Source: Moraxellaceae bacterium
GTDB taxonomy: Bacteria > Pseudomonadota > Gammaproteobacteria > Burkholderiales > Rhodocyclaceae
Direction: 5' to 3'
DNA length: 64,000 nt
NCBI GenBank assembly: GCA_031119205.1
Contig: JAVHYF010000009.1
Coordinates: 11,751-75,750, forward strand
The notes below the pieces were generated by a model. It saw only the letters and a program-made list of their open reading frames with translations, ran no database searches and was not told the origin of the DNA. Below, in pieces: positions 15,547 through 23,192 of the stretch (its first letter is position 1; each line of letters starts with the position of its first letter). The position numbers were made by a program, and so were the translations under genes.

Positions 15547-15997
15547 ATGTCGGACGACTGGATTCCCGTCACGCATGAGAACTGCACACAGGTGCATGGC
15601 CCGCTCTACCACGGCACAGGCCAGGCTGGCCATCGGTGAACTGCTGACCATCGGGCATCCATCCCACTTCGACAACGGGCGCGCGCTGAGGCACATCTAC
15701 TTCTCGTCGCTGATGGAGCCCGCCATATGGGGAGCGGAGCTGGCAGTGTCCTTGTCGGGACTCGATGGCCGTGGCCACATATACATCGTCGAACCCACCG
15801 GGCCGTTTGAGGACGATCCGAACGTCACGAACAAGAGATTTCCAGGTAATCCGACCAGGTCCTATCGCACCCGCCAGTCGCTGCGGATCGTCGGATCGGT
15901 CGAAGACTGGCAAGGGCATCCCCCGGATGTACTCCGGAGGATGCTGGAGTCGCTGGAGGAGCTGAGGCGCCGCGGCCTTGCCCTTATCGAGGACTAG
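15547..15997 (+). pseudogene. arr: Frameshifted rifampin ADP-ribosyltransferase (arr)
   Basis: ATG 15547 has a good AAGGAG seven bases upstream and reads MSDDWIPVTHENCTQVHGPL then YHGT, the Arr N-terminus with its NAD-binding HGT. That frame stops at 15637-15639. The rest of Arr (ARLAIGELLTIGHPSHFDNG, HIYFSSLMEPAIWGAELAVS, the GPFEDDPN and NKRFPGNPTRSYRT blocks, and RRRGLALIED at the end) continues in the next frame from 15620 to the stop at 15995. The break falls at 15619 and is equivalent to +1 or -2 nt within one codon. Functional Arr inactivates rifamycins by ADP-ribosylation; this copy would lack the first 24 residues unless the shift is a sequencing error or is bypassed. arr is classically an integron cassette gene, and an integron integrase remnant abuts its 3' end. 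Confidence 0.85.
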
Positions 15998-16262
15998 CTT
16001 GACTGGGCTGTCCGAGCTCGCAGGAAAAGCAGCGCCCACGCCGCCTGCCTGTGCGTTGCAGCCGACGCCTTCCGCTCGTCCGCTAGCCATGCCAGGAACT
16101 GCTCCACCTCTGTCGTCGCCATCTCATCGGGATGCCGCGGGTTATGGAACCTGATGTAGGCTCGCACCCAATACACATAAGCTTCCTCCGTGCGCAGGCT
16201 GTAGTGCATGTAGCGGATGCGTTCGCGCAAGCGGTCCAGCAGTCTGGCGGCCGTTAGGGGGC
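15994..16262 (-). pseudogene. Truncated integron integrase (N-terminal SAM-like domain only)
   Basis: On the minus strand, codons from about 16250 down to 15994 encode [53 protein letters not shown] and [11 protein letters not shown], the N-terminal core-binding domain of integron (IntI-type) tyrosine recombinases. Homology stops at ALLFL, and after eight unrelated residues a stop overlaps the arr stop. The whole catalytic domain (R-H-R-Y) is missing, so it is inactive. No clear start codon is visible; the open frame runs further upstream without resemblance to integrases. It lies in the usual integron orientation, pointing away from the cassette at 16407. Confidence 0.82.
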
Positions 16263-16365
16263 CGTTCTGTGAAGTGAAGTTTTCACGACTGTGCTGTGTA
16301 AGAAAATACAGAATATCCGTGAAGGTGAAGGCTGCAAGCTGGACGCAGAGTGTTGCCGGCAAGAT

Positions 16366-16372
16366 GTTAGGT
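16366..16372 (+). other. Cassette boundary / attI-side core site candidate
   Basis: GTTAGGT matches the GTTRRRY recombination core and sits between the integrase remnant and the cassette gene, where an integron's attI-cassette junction is expected. It is a 7-bp match, so support comes mainly from position. Confidence 0.45.
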
Positions 16373-16406
16373 AGCAAAGCTGCTCCCCAAAAACCAGGGT
16401 CTCACA

Positions 16407-16961
16407 ATGACAGCCCCTTCTGAAGATCATGTGCTTCTGTTGTTGGGGCACGTCGTGTTCGAAATGCAGGAAACAGAAGCTACTTTGCATCTCGCAATGA
16501 CGGTTGCCTTCGGGCTTTCAGTTGCTAAGTCTATCGAGCAACTTCGTGACTTATATGGGAAGAAAACGCTCGGTCAGTTCCTCGCTTTAGTTAGGGAAAA
16601 GATCGGCCTCAATCCATCGTTTGATGAGTACATGAAGGACTACATCGAACGAAGGAATTTTGCCATTCACAATTTTTCGCGAACTTCGATTTTCGGTATC
16701 GACAACGATGAAGGCCGCGAAAAGCTCGCCGAATTTTTGACCGACTTACGATACCGAAACAGAAAGATCAAATTCACGTTCGTCGCACTCACGGAAGCTT
16801 GGATGAGGGTAGTCAGCCCCGAGTTCGCAACTGACGCAAAGTTCGCAGAGCTTCGCAAGACCGACTTTTATAAGGAGGTCGAGAGAGACTTCGTGCCATC
16901 GCTACGAGCGATCTTCGGTAAAGCTGCCGAAGAGAAGTCGACTACCAAAGCGGGTGAATAA
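16407..16961 (+). CDS. Integron-cassette protein with RX4H (HEPN-like) motif
   Basis: 184 residues with visibly lower GC and different codon use from its neighbours. Mostly helical, it includes FEMQETEATLHLAMTVAFGL, then a segment ending DYIERRNFAIHNFS. RNFAIH is an Arg-Asn-X3-His arrangement, the RX4-6H motif of HEPN ribonucleases and related abortive-infection or toxin proteins. I do not recognise a specific family. It lies between an integrase remnant and an attC-like site, in the orientation of a first gene cassette. No antitoxin-like partner gene is next to it. HEPN membership is inferred from the motif and helical content only. Confidence 0.68.
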   Translation: MTAPSEDHVLLLLGHVVFEMQETEATLHLAMTVAFGLSVAKSIEQLRDLYGKKTLGQFLALVREKIGLNPSFDEYMKDYIERRNFAIHNFSRTSIFGIDNDEGREKLAEFLTDLRYRNRKIKFTFVALTEAWMRVVSPEFATDAKFAELRKTDFYKEVERDFVPSLRAIFGKAAEEKSTTKAGE

Positions 16962-16964
16962 GAT

Positions 16965-17023
16965 GTTTAGCCTGGCTCATCATTCGAGCGGACCTGCGCG
17001 AAAAGCCGTGCGGGCCGTTAAAT
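16965..17023 (+). other. attC-like recombination site (59 bp)
   Basis: It begins GTTTAGC (one mismatch to RYYYAAC) three bases after the cassette stop and ends GTTAAAT (16965 and 17017), which fits GTTRRRY. The outer arms are imperfectly complementary, and inner GCGGACC / GGGCCGT segments flank a central loop, the R''-L''-loop-L'-R' layout. The 59-bp length is at the short end of known attC sites. Lower-confidence than the integrase remnant, but its position is exactly right. Confidence 0.55.
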
Positions 17024-17115
17024 GTCATATGTGACCACGCCAGGCGTTGATCGCGCTCGCGGGCCGATGCCTTGTCAGCGTATCGACCCGGATTTGCCTC
17101 AACCCAAGTGCCGGT

Positions 17116-17913
17116 TCACGTCCTCGCTGGTTGGATCTCGCTCACCTTCCCCCGGACAAACGTTCGCGCGGCAGCTGAGTAGTCCCATTGCTCGGCTTGG
17201 CAGGCGCCGGGCGCGGAGTGACGGCCCCAGCGCAGCAAGTTGACTGAGTTGGGGGCGCCGTCGCGCACGCGTGAGGAGACTGCCGTGCCGGCCTGCACTG
17301 CCCACATCGGCCGTGCCAGATTGTTGAGGGGCATGACGTAGGGCAGGTGGATGTGGCCGCCCATGATGATGTCGGCACCCGCGGCGGCCCAGCGCTCCTG
17401 TGCGGCGGTATGGCCGCGCAGGAGGTTGGGGATGTCTTCCGGACGGGTGATGGCGATGGGTTGATGCACGACCACCACGCGCAGTTGTGCGGGCGTCGCC
17501 TGCTCCAGCAGGCGGGCTACGCGGTCGATCTGCGCTGCGGAGACTTCGCCGTTCTTGTGGCGCCAGGGGCGGGTGGTGTTGACGCCGACGACCAGCAGCT
17601 CGGGCGAACGGAACACGGGTTCCAGATCATCGCCGAATGCGGCGGCGTAGTGCGCGTAGGGACAGCGCAGGCGCGCCCACAGGTCGAACAGCGGGATGTC
17701 ATGGTTGCCGGGCACGGCCAGCACCGGCACGCCGATGCGATCGGTGAAGGCGCGTGCGGCGCGGAATTGCGCGCGCCGTGCGCGCTGCGTGATATCGCCG
17801 GACAGCACCAGCAGGTCCGGTTGCTGCTGTTGCGCCAGGGCGACCAGCGCTTCGACGACCGGGGGCTGCTCGGTGCCGAAGTGGCTGTCGGAGACCTGCA
17901 GCAGGATGCTCAT
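17116..17913 (-). CDS. Calcineurin-like metallophosphoesterase (CpdA-like)
   Basis: 265 residues with the complete two-metal phosphoesterase motif series: D-x-H in SDSHFG (residues 9-13), GDITQRA, GNHD, VVHQP, and the terminal GGHIHLP. This is the arrangement of class III cyclic-nucleotide and related phosphodiesterases (CpdA/GpdQ group). Substrate could be cAMP, glycerophosphodiesters or a nucleotide-sugar lipid; the sequence does not decide. Its start overlaps the stop of the upstream lipid-kinase gene by 4 bp (ATGA type), indicating translational coupling. The window also encodes two nucleotide cyclases, so a cAMP role is possible but not shown. Confidence 0.87.
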   Translation of the reverse strand: MSILLQVSDSHFGTEQPPVVEALVALAQQQQPDLLVLSGDITQRARRAQFRAARAFTDRIGVPVLAVPGNHDIPLFDLWARLRCPYAHYAAAFGDDLEPVFRSPELLVVGVNTTRPWRHKNGEVSAAQIDRVARLLEQATPAQLRVVVVHQPIAITRPEDIPNLLRGHTAAQERWAAAGADIIMGGHIHLPYVMPLNNLARPMWAVQAGTAVSSRVRDGAPNSVNLLRWGRHSAPGACQAEQWDYSAAARTFVRGKVSEIQPART

Positions 17914-18917
17914 TGCGCGGCACCTGTGCTGGCCCCGGTGTCGGATCCGGGCGCGGTGACATCGTCATCGCGCTGTGGCTTCAGCAGGTAGAGCGGTTGT
18001 TCCAGCACGCGCAGGTCGAGCGGTGCGCGCATCTTCGTCACCTCGCCGTCGAAGGCGACCTTCATCCAGCGACGGCTTGTCGATCGCCTGGGCTTCACGA
18101 CGAGGTGGTCGAACTCGAAGCTGTCCAGGGCGTCCGCTTCACCCAGGCGTGCCTGGGCGCCACTGAACAGCAGGCGCAGCAGGGACAGGAGGCCCACCGG
18201 GCGCAGCATCAGCGCGGCGAGGGTGCCGTCGCCCGGTGTGCCGGCCAGGGTGTCGGGCGGCTCGGCGCCGAACTGCTGCAATTGCAGGCGGTTGTTGCCG
18301 ACGAAGACGGCCAGGGTCTGCACGTCGCGGACGCGGCCACCCATTTCGATGTGCAGGTAGAGGCGTCGCCGGGCGCGGAACAGCGTGGCGCAGGCGGCCA
18401 CGAGTGCAATCCAGCGCTTGCGGCCGAAGCGCTGCTTGAAGGCCTCGCGGTCTTCCAGCAGGTCGGGGTAGAGGCCGAGGCTGGCGTTGACCAGGAATAC
18501 GCGCTCGTTGATGCCGGCCACCTGCACTGGCGTGGGGGTGGCGCGCAGCAGTTGCCGCACGGCCTCGGCCGGGTCTTCCGGAATGCCGTGTGTGCGGGCG
18601 AAGTAGTTGAAGGTGCCCAGCGGCACCACGCCCATGGCACAACCCGCGGCATGGGTGGCCTGTGTCACCGCGTTGAGCGTGCCGTCACCACCGACCGAGA
18701 CGACGGCGGTGCGGGTGGACAGCGCGCGCTGCACCGCGTCGCGCGCCACGGTGGTGATCTCGTCGGGCGAGCAGAAGTGCAGGTCACCGCGTCGCCCTTC
18801 CGCCTGCAGCGTGGACTCGATGATCTGGCGCATGGCGTCGGCATCCTTGCTGCCGGCTGCGCCGTTGATGACGAACTGGACGGGGGCCGAGGGATCGATC
18901 TGGAGATGGTCAGCCAT
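17910..18917 (-). CDS. Diacylglycerol/lipid kinase family protein (YegS-like)
   Basis: 335 residues. The catalytic core signatures are VQFVINGAAGSKDADAMRQI near the N-terminus, VVSVGGDGTLNAVTQA (GGDGT nucleotide-binding loop, about residues 94-98) and GVVPLGTFNYFARTHGIP (GTxNxFAR). The C-terminal two-thirds is the beta-sandwich typical of the DagK catalytic family, with FDGEV near the end. The family phosphorylates diacylglycerol, sphingoid or phosphatidylglycerol-type lipids with ATP at the inner face of the membrane. It overlaps the metallophosphoesterase by 4 bp, so a kinase/phosphatase pair on related lipids is plausible (inference). Confidence 0.88.
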   Translation of the reverse strand: MADHLQIDPSAPVQFVINGAAGSKDADAMRQIIESTLQAEGRRGDLHFCSPDEITTVARDAVQRALSTRTAVVSVGGDGTLNAVTQATHAAGCAMGVVPLGTFNYFARTHGIPEDPAEAVRQLLRATPTPVQVAGINERVFLVNASLGLYPDLLEDREAFKQRFGRKRWIALVAACATLFRARRRLYLHIEMGGRVRDVQTLAVFVGNNRLQLQQFGAEPPDTLAGTPGDGTLAALMLRPVGLLSLLRLLFSGAQARLGEADALDSFEFDHLVVKPRRSTSRRWMKVAFDGEVTKMRAPLDLRVLEQPLYLLKPQRDDDVTAPGSDTGASTGAAQ

Positions 18918-18953
18918 AGGTAGCGACGGTAGCGGCGAGTGTGAGGGAGGGAT

Positions 18954-20066
18954 TCAATCGCGTTGCAGCAGGTCGCCGAAGACGGCTTGCGCGCCGTCGC
19001 GGCGGTCCTCGCCGGGTGCGTCGTACAGCACCAGCCAGCGCGCTGCGTCTGGACTCAATGCGGGCGGCAGCTCGCAGATGGCCTCGGCCTTGTTGGTGCC
19101 GCGGCCATGGGGCAGAGAGACTGACTCCGTGAGCGAGCCTGCGAGTGCCCCGGCCAGCGCATCGCCGAAAGTCACCGGCTCACGGTTGCCGGCCAGCGCG
19201 GTGCGCGCACCGGTCCACTTGAACAGGCGGACCTCGCCGTCCAGCACCATCGTGGGCCCGGCAAGGATGTAGAGGTCGTCACCCGCGAAGTTCAGGTCGC
19301 GTACGCCCAGGCCTTCCAGTTGCAGGAAGTGCTTGCGCACCAGCGTGCCGTCGTCATCCAGCGGCGCGAGCCGCAGCTCGTCGTCGCAGGTGTCGACGGC
19401 TATCTCCAGCAGCGCCGACCAGCCGCGCAGCACCGGGCCGCGCAGGCCGAGCAGCAGTCGCTTTCCGTCCACTGCCAGACCCTCGATGTCGAAGCCGTTG
19501 TCCTTGCCGGGGATGGCCATATAGGGGCCGAAGTGCGGATCATCGGCCAGCGCGCGGGTGAGCAGGTTGGCCTCGGCATCGCCCTTCAGGCGCAGCGCCT
19601 CGCGGCCGTCACGGCTGCGCTGTACCAGGCAGGGCTCACCCTGTGCGTCGGGCTCGATCGGCACGCGGGCGAGCAGGCGGCGGTTGGCGTCCAGCGTGAC
19701 CTTCGCCAGGCGCTTCGCGTTGTCGGCATGGCTGCGGCCGGGCTTGGTGTTCTTGCGTTTCAGACCGTGCGAGCCGACCACCCACAGATAGCCGTCGGCG
19801 ACCGCCATGCCTTCGATGTCGGCCTCCTCGTCGGCGTCGCCGGGCAGGTCCAGCAGGTCGGCGAGCGGAAAGTCGCGCAGCTCGCCGAAGCGCAGCAACT
19901 CGTCGCCCACGGGGTCCAGCTGGCGCAGCCGGTCCACGCCGCAGGCTTCGTCGCCCGCCACCCACAGCCAGTTGTTGGTGAAGGCCGCGGCGGACAGGTT
20001 GGACTGGACCAGCGAGCCCGCGGCGAACTCCAGGCGGACGGCGTTGGCGGATCGGGATTTCGGCAT
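18954..20066 (-). CDS. DUF3616-type beta-propeller protein
   Basis: 370 residues from ATG 20066, chosen because GGAG lies seven bases upstream and the sequence MPKSRSANAVRLEF begins a typical fold; the longer open frame adds an unlikely Cys/Arg-rich leader. The body has repeated strands with NLSAAAFTNNWLWVAGDEA, DIEGMAVADGYLWVVGSHGL and FDIEGLAVDGKRLLLGLRGP, a DUF3616 signature with repeated D-I-E-G-[ML]-A. There is no signal peptide. The fold is probably a beta-propeller; no reaction is known. It lies upstream of the lipid kinase on the same strand (36-bp gap). Confidence 0.75.
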   Translation of the reverse strand: MPKSRSANAVRLEFAAGSLVQSNLSAAAFTNNWLWVAGDEACGVDRLRQLDPVGDELLRFGELRDFPLADLLDLPGDADEEADIEGMAVADGYLWVVGSHGLKRKNTKPGRSHADNAKRLAKVTLDANRRLLARVPIEPDAQGEPCLVQRSRDGREALRLKGDAEANLLTRALADDPHFGPYMAIPGKDNGFDIEGLAVDGKRLLLGLRGPVLRGWSALLEIAVDTCDDELRLAPLDDDGTLVRKHFLQLEGLGVRDLNFAGDDLYILAGPTMVLDGEVRLFKWTGARTALAGNREPVTFGDALAGALAGSLTESVSLPHGRGTNKAEAICELPPALSPDAARWLVLYDAPGEDRRDGAQAVFGDLLQRD

Positions 20067-20236
20067 GGACGCTTCTCCAGGAGAACCGCTGTGATGAGGA
20101 CATTGTCCCCGGACGATGCGCACATCGCCATCGGACTGCGCTGACAACGGATTCCGCCGCGGATTACCGGCGGCGCAACGGCGGGCGACCAAGCTACAGG
20201 CATGTTCCAACAACACGCATGAAAGCGGGGCGCATC

Positions 20237-20434
20237 ATGTTCGGTTACGTCGCGATTGCCATCACCGCCATCCTGTCCGGATGGCTCGGTTTCCACACGC
20301 TGGACATCGGCTCGCCGGTGCTGGCGGCCGTATGGTTCTTCATCGCGGGCATCCTCGCCAGCTTCATGCTGGCGCTGGCGATGCGCGACGCGGTGGAGGT
20401 GTATCAACACCCCAACCGGCACATCCATGACTGA
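20237..20434 (+). CDS. Small two-helix inner-membrane protein
   Basis: 65 residues, MFGYVAIAITAILSGWLGFH then a second segment SPVLAAVWFFIAGILASFML, ending in a short polar tail with HPNRHIHD. I prefer ATG 20237 to ATG 20219 because the protein then begins at the first membrane helix; neither has a strong ribosome-binding site. Its stop overlaps the lipocalin start by 8 bp in another frame, so the two are translationally coupled. No family recognised. Confidence 0.62.
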   Translation: MFGYVAIAITAILSGWLGFHTLDIGSPVLAAVWFFIAGILASFMLALAMRDAVEVYQHPNRHIHD

Positions 20435-21044
20435 AGGCGTGGCCTCCGCATGGCGTCCGTCGCGTGGTTCGCGAGCGCGCCTGTGCGTGCTGATGGCGAC
20501 GCTCGTGGCGAATTTCGGTCTGTGCCTGGCGGGGGCGAATGCCCAGCAAAACACGGTGCCCGCCGCGCCGCGTGAGCCGGCATCGGTGGCTGACTTCCAG
20601 CCGAAGCGTTACCTGGGGCGCTGGCACGAGATCGGCCGCCTGCCCAACCGCTTCCAGAAAGAATGCGTGGCCTACGTGACCGCCGACTACGCGCCGCTGG
20701 AAGATGGCGACATCCGCGTGACCAACCGTTGCCAGAAAGCGGATGGCAGTTTCATCGTGGCGGAGGGCAGGGCGCGACAGCCTGAGCCGGCGCTTGCGCG
20801 ACTGCGAGTGAGTTTCCTGCCCGAGTGGCTGCGCTGGGTGCCCTTCACCGAAGCGGACTACTGGGTGCTGGCCTTGTCGGCGGACTACCAGTACGCGCTG
20901 GTCGGCACGCCGGGGCGCGACTACCTGTGGGTGCTGTCACGCACGCCGGCACTGCCGCGCGAGGTGACCCAGGCCCTGTTGCTGCAGGCGGCAGCGATGG
21001 GCTATCCGGCAGACCAGGTGCAGATGACCCGGCAGGTGCCCTGA
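20427..21044 (+). CDS. Bacterial lipocalin (Blc-like)
   Basis: 205 residues. The N-terminal hydrophobic segment (ARLCVLMATLVANFGLCLAG) is a signal peptide with ANA cleavage near residue 38; there is no clean lipobox. The lipocalin motif follows at YLGRWHEIGRLPNRFQKECV, equivalent to the GxW block of Blc. The strand series VTADYAPLEDGDIRVTNRC, FLPEWLRWVPFTEADYWVL and DYQYALVGTPGRDYLWVLSR, the RWV motif and the C-terminal helix complete the fold. Lipocalins bind lipids or fatty acids in the envelope, and Blc responds to envelope stress. It overlaps the preceding small membrane gene. Confidence 0.85.
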   Translation: MTEGVASAWRPSRGSRARLCVLMATLVANFGLCLAGANAQQNTVPAAPREPASVADFQPKRYLGRWHEIGRLPNRFQKECVAYVTADYAPLEDGDIRVTNRCQKADGSFIVAEGRARQPEPALARLRVSFLPEWLRWVPFTEADYWVLALSADYQYALVGTPGRDYLWVLSRTPALPREVTQALLLQAAAMGYPADQVQMTRQVP

Positions 21045-21110
21045 GCCGGGCCACGATCCCCCGAGCGGGGAGGTGAGCGACGGATGAGCGATGAATACGA
21101 TGAACGACGA

Positions 21111-21141
21111 AGGCCGCGGGCTACCCCCCGCGGCCTTTTTT
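21111..21141. terminator. Bidirectional rho-independent terminator
   Basis: AGGCCGCGGG / CCCGCGGCCT stem with a 6-nt loop, T-run to the right, between the convergent lipocalin gene (stop 21044) and the PEP-CTERM gene (stop 21155). Confidence 0.88.
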
Positions 21142-21154
21142 CATGGTGCCGCGG

Positions 21155-21724
21155 TCAGCTCACCCGGCGGCGCATCCACAGGCCGAAGCCACCGGCGGCC
21201 AGCAGGGCCAGCGAGGCCGGCGCCGGCACGGTGCCACCGCCATTTTCGTCCGGCAGCACGGTGATCCTCAACGTGCGGTCCGGCGTCCACGACACCTCCT
21301 GGCCTGCGGCGTTCAGCGCGGCGATGGTGAAGCCGTCACCGAAGTACTCGTCGATGGGGGCACTGCCGCCGAGCGGGCTGTAGGTGCCCAGCAGGAAGTT
21401 CATGCTCTGGCCGGGGTTCAGCACCACGTCGGCAAACTGGCCCAGGATGTCGGCGAAGCTGAAGCTGTACGGCAGGTCCACTGGCGGGCCCATGAAGGCA
21501 CCCAGGATGTTGTTGCCGAGCAGGGCTTCGGTGGAATACACCGGGTTGGACAGCCGCGCCGTGAGCAGGATGTTCTGGCTCTGCGTGACGGTGTGCTCGT
21601 AACTGTCCAGCCCCCATTCGAGGTACAGGGCGGCACGTGCCGGGGCGGCGGCGAGCAGCGTGGCGGCCAGCAGGCTGGCGCCGCACAGGCCGCGGCTTAG
21701 GGTGAGTGTGTTGCGAAGGTTCAT
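21155..21724 (-). CDS. Secreted protein with PEP-CTERM-like tail
   Basis: 189 residues. The signal peptide MNLRNTLTLSRGLCGASLLA ends near APARA, followed by an all-beta body, DENGGG and then the tail VPAPASLALLAAGGFGLWMR RRVS: motif, hydrophobic helix, basic end. VPAP replaces the usual VPEP. The start at 21724 has GGAGAG upstream; in-frame extension gives an improbable Pro-rich leader. Family knowledge: PEP-CTERM proteins are processed by exosortase in exopolysaccharide-producing bacteria. It resembles the protein at 4697-5596 in tail design only, not in the body. Confidence 0.72.
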   Translation of the reverse strand: MNLRNTLTLSRGLCGASLLAATLLAAAPARAALYLEWGLDSYEHTVTQSQNILLTARLSNPVYSTEALLGNNILGAFMGPPVDLPYSFSFADILGQFADVVLNPGQSMNFLLGTYSPLGGSAPIDEYFGDGFTIAALNAAGQEVSWTPDRTLRITVLPDENGGGTVPAPASLALLAAGGFGLWMRRRVS

Positions 21725-21965
21725 GATGCTCTCCAGGTGGATGAAAACTCCGGGTGGTGGGCCACCGCGCGGCGGAGTATGGAGAGAAGGATGCGGGCGC
21801 TCATCGCCCGAACGGGCCATTAGGAAATTCTTAAGCAGCCCATGCCCGAAGGGCCGGAAAACTTAGGGATTCCGTACCGCTTGCTTAGGGAATGCTTAGG
21901 AAACAGCCCTGGCAACAGTGTTGGTTGGCTGTGGTCACCATTCGGGCGGAACGGGCCTACACAAG

Positions 21966-22072
21966 GCTCCGTCGTTCCTGCGCAGGCAGGAACCCAGTGT
22001 CTTTCTGCCACATGGACTTCAAGGTCGCTGGGTCCCTGCCCGGTCCCCGAGCTCGTCGAGGGGCAGGGACGA
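21966..22072. repeat. Dispersed intergenic repeat, copy 1
   Basis: Contains two palindromic modules: TTCCTGCGCAGGCAGGAA followed by a variable 40-bp middle, then CCCCGAGCTCGTCGAGGGGC. A second copy with the same two modules and a different middle lies at 34011-34110. The copies flank the purine island on both sides. Nothing else was found in the 262-bp gap. Confidence 0.8.
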
Positions 22073-22086
22073 CGTTACCGATCAGA

Positions 22087-23154
22087 TCACTCGTCCAGCG
22101 GCCCGTTGCTGTCGCCGGCCGTACCGGTTGCGCACAGGCTCGCGTCCAGCGCGGCCAGCCAGCGGGCCTTGTCGGCGGGGGACGCAAAACTGGCGTCGAT
22201 GCTGTTGCGGGCCAGCTGGTACCACACGGTGCGGTCGAAGTTGAAGGCGGCCTGCACGGCGCGGATGTTGTCGCCGAGGTAGCCGCCGAAATAAGCCGGG
22301 TCGTCACTGTTGATGGTGACGCAGGCTCCGGCCGCCAGCAGCTTGGGCAGGCTGTGCTGACGCATGTCGTCGAACACGCACAGGCGCACGTTGGACAGCG
22401 GGCACACCGTGAGCGGCACGCGCTCGCGCGCCACGCGGGCCAGCACGGCGGGGTCGTCCACTGAGCGCACGCCGTGGTCGATGCGGTTCACCTTCAGCAG
22501 GTCCAGCGCCTCGGTGATGAAGGCCGGCGGGCCTTCCTCGCCGGCATGCGCGACCACCGGCTTGCCGAGCGCGCGACAGGCGGCGTACAGGCGAACGAAC
22601 TTGGAGGGCGGGTGGCCGACTTCCGACGAGTCCAGACCGAAGGCCATCACGTGCTGCATGAAAGGCTTCGCTTCCTCCAGCGTGGCGAGGCATTCGTCCT
22701 CGGACAGATGGCGCAGGAAGCACAGGATCAACCCCACGCTGATGCCGCATTCCTTCTCGCCGGACGCGATGCCGGCGAGGAAACCGTCGAACACCACCTG
22801 CATCGGGATGCCGCGCGCGGTGTGCGTCTGCGGATCGAACATCACCTCCGCGCGTACCACGCCATCGGCATGCGCGCGCCGCAGGTAGGCCAGCATCAGG
22901 TCGTGGAAATCCTGCTCGGTGCGCAGCACGTCGGCACACGAGTAATACAGGTCCAGGAAGCTCTGCAGGTTGCTGAAGTCGTAGGCTGCGCGCAGGGCCT
23001 CCACCGACGCGAACGGAAAATCGATGCCGTTGCGCTGCGCCAGCGCGAAAGCCAGCTCGGGCTCCAGGCTGCCTTCGATGTGCATGTGCAGCTCGGCTTT
23101 TGGGGCGCGAAGCGCGAATTCCAGCGGTGAGTCAGCGAGGACGGAGTCGGACAT
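22087..23154 (-). CDS. Adenine deaminase, adenosine-deaminase-like family
   Basis: 355 residues; start ATG 23154 gives MSDSVLADSPLEFALRAPKA, and a much longer open frame on this strand simply runs through the next genes. The metal-binding HMHIEGSLEPE, the VVAHAGEEGPP block (catalytic Glu), RIDHGVR and NSDDPAYFGGYL are present. The GLDSSEVGHPPSKFVRLYAA motif is that of adenine deaminases of this family, such as Pseudomonas PA0148, rather than adenosine deaminases. It converts adenine to hypoxanthine, the substrate of the XdhAB enzyme encoded in the same operon. It is the last gene of the purine operon, 38 bp after the second permease. Confidence 0.87.
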   Translation of the reverse strand: MSDSVLADSPLEFALRAPKAELHMHIEGSLEPELAFALAQRNGIDFPFASVEALRAAYDFSNLQSFLDLYYSCADVLRTEQDFHDLMLAYLRRAHADGVVRAEVMFDPQTHTARGIPMQVVFDGFLAGIASGEKECGISVGLILCFLRHLSEDECLATLEEAKPFMQHVMAFGLDSSEVGHPPSKFVRLYAACRALGKPVVAHAGEEGPPAFITEALDLLKVNRIDHGVRSVDDPAVLARVARERVPLTVCPLSNVRLCVFDDMRQHSLPKLLAAGACVTINSDDPAYFGGYLGDNIRAVQAAFNFDRTVWYQLARNSIDASFASPADKARWLAALDASLCATGTAGDSNGPLDE

Positions 23155-23192
23155 GGCGATTCCTTTCTTTGTGTGCAGGGGGAGCTTGGAGC

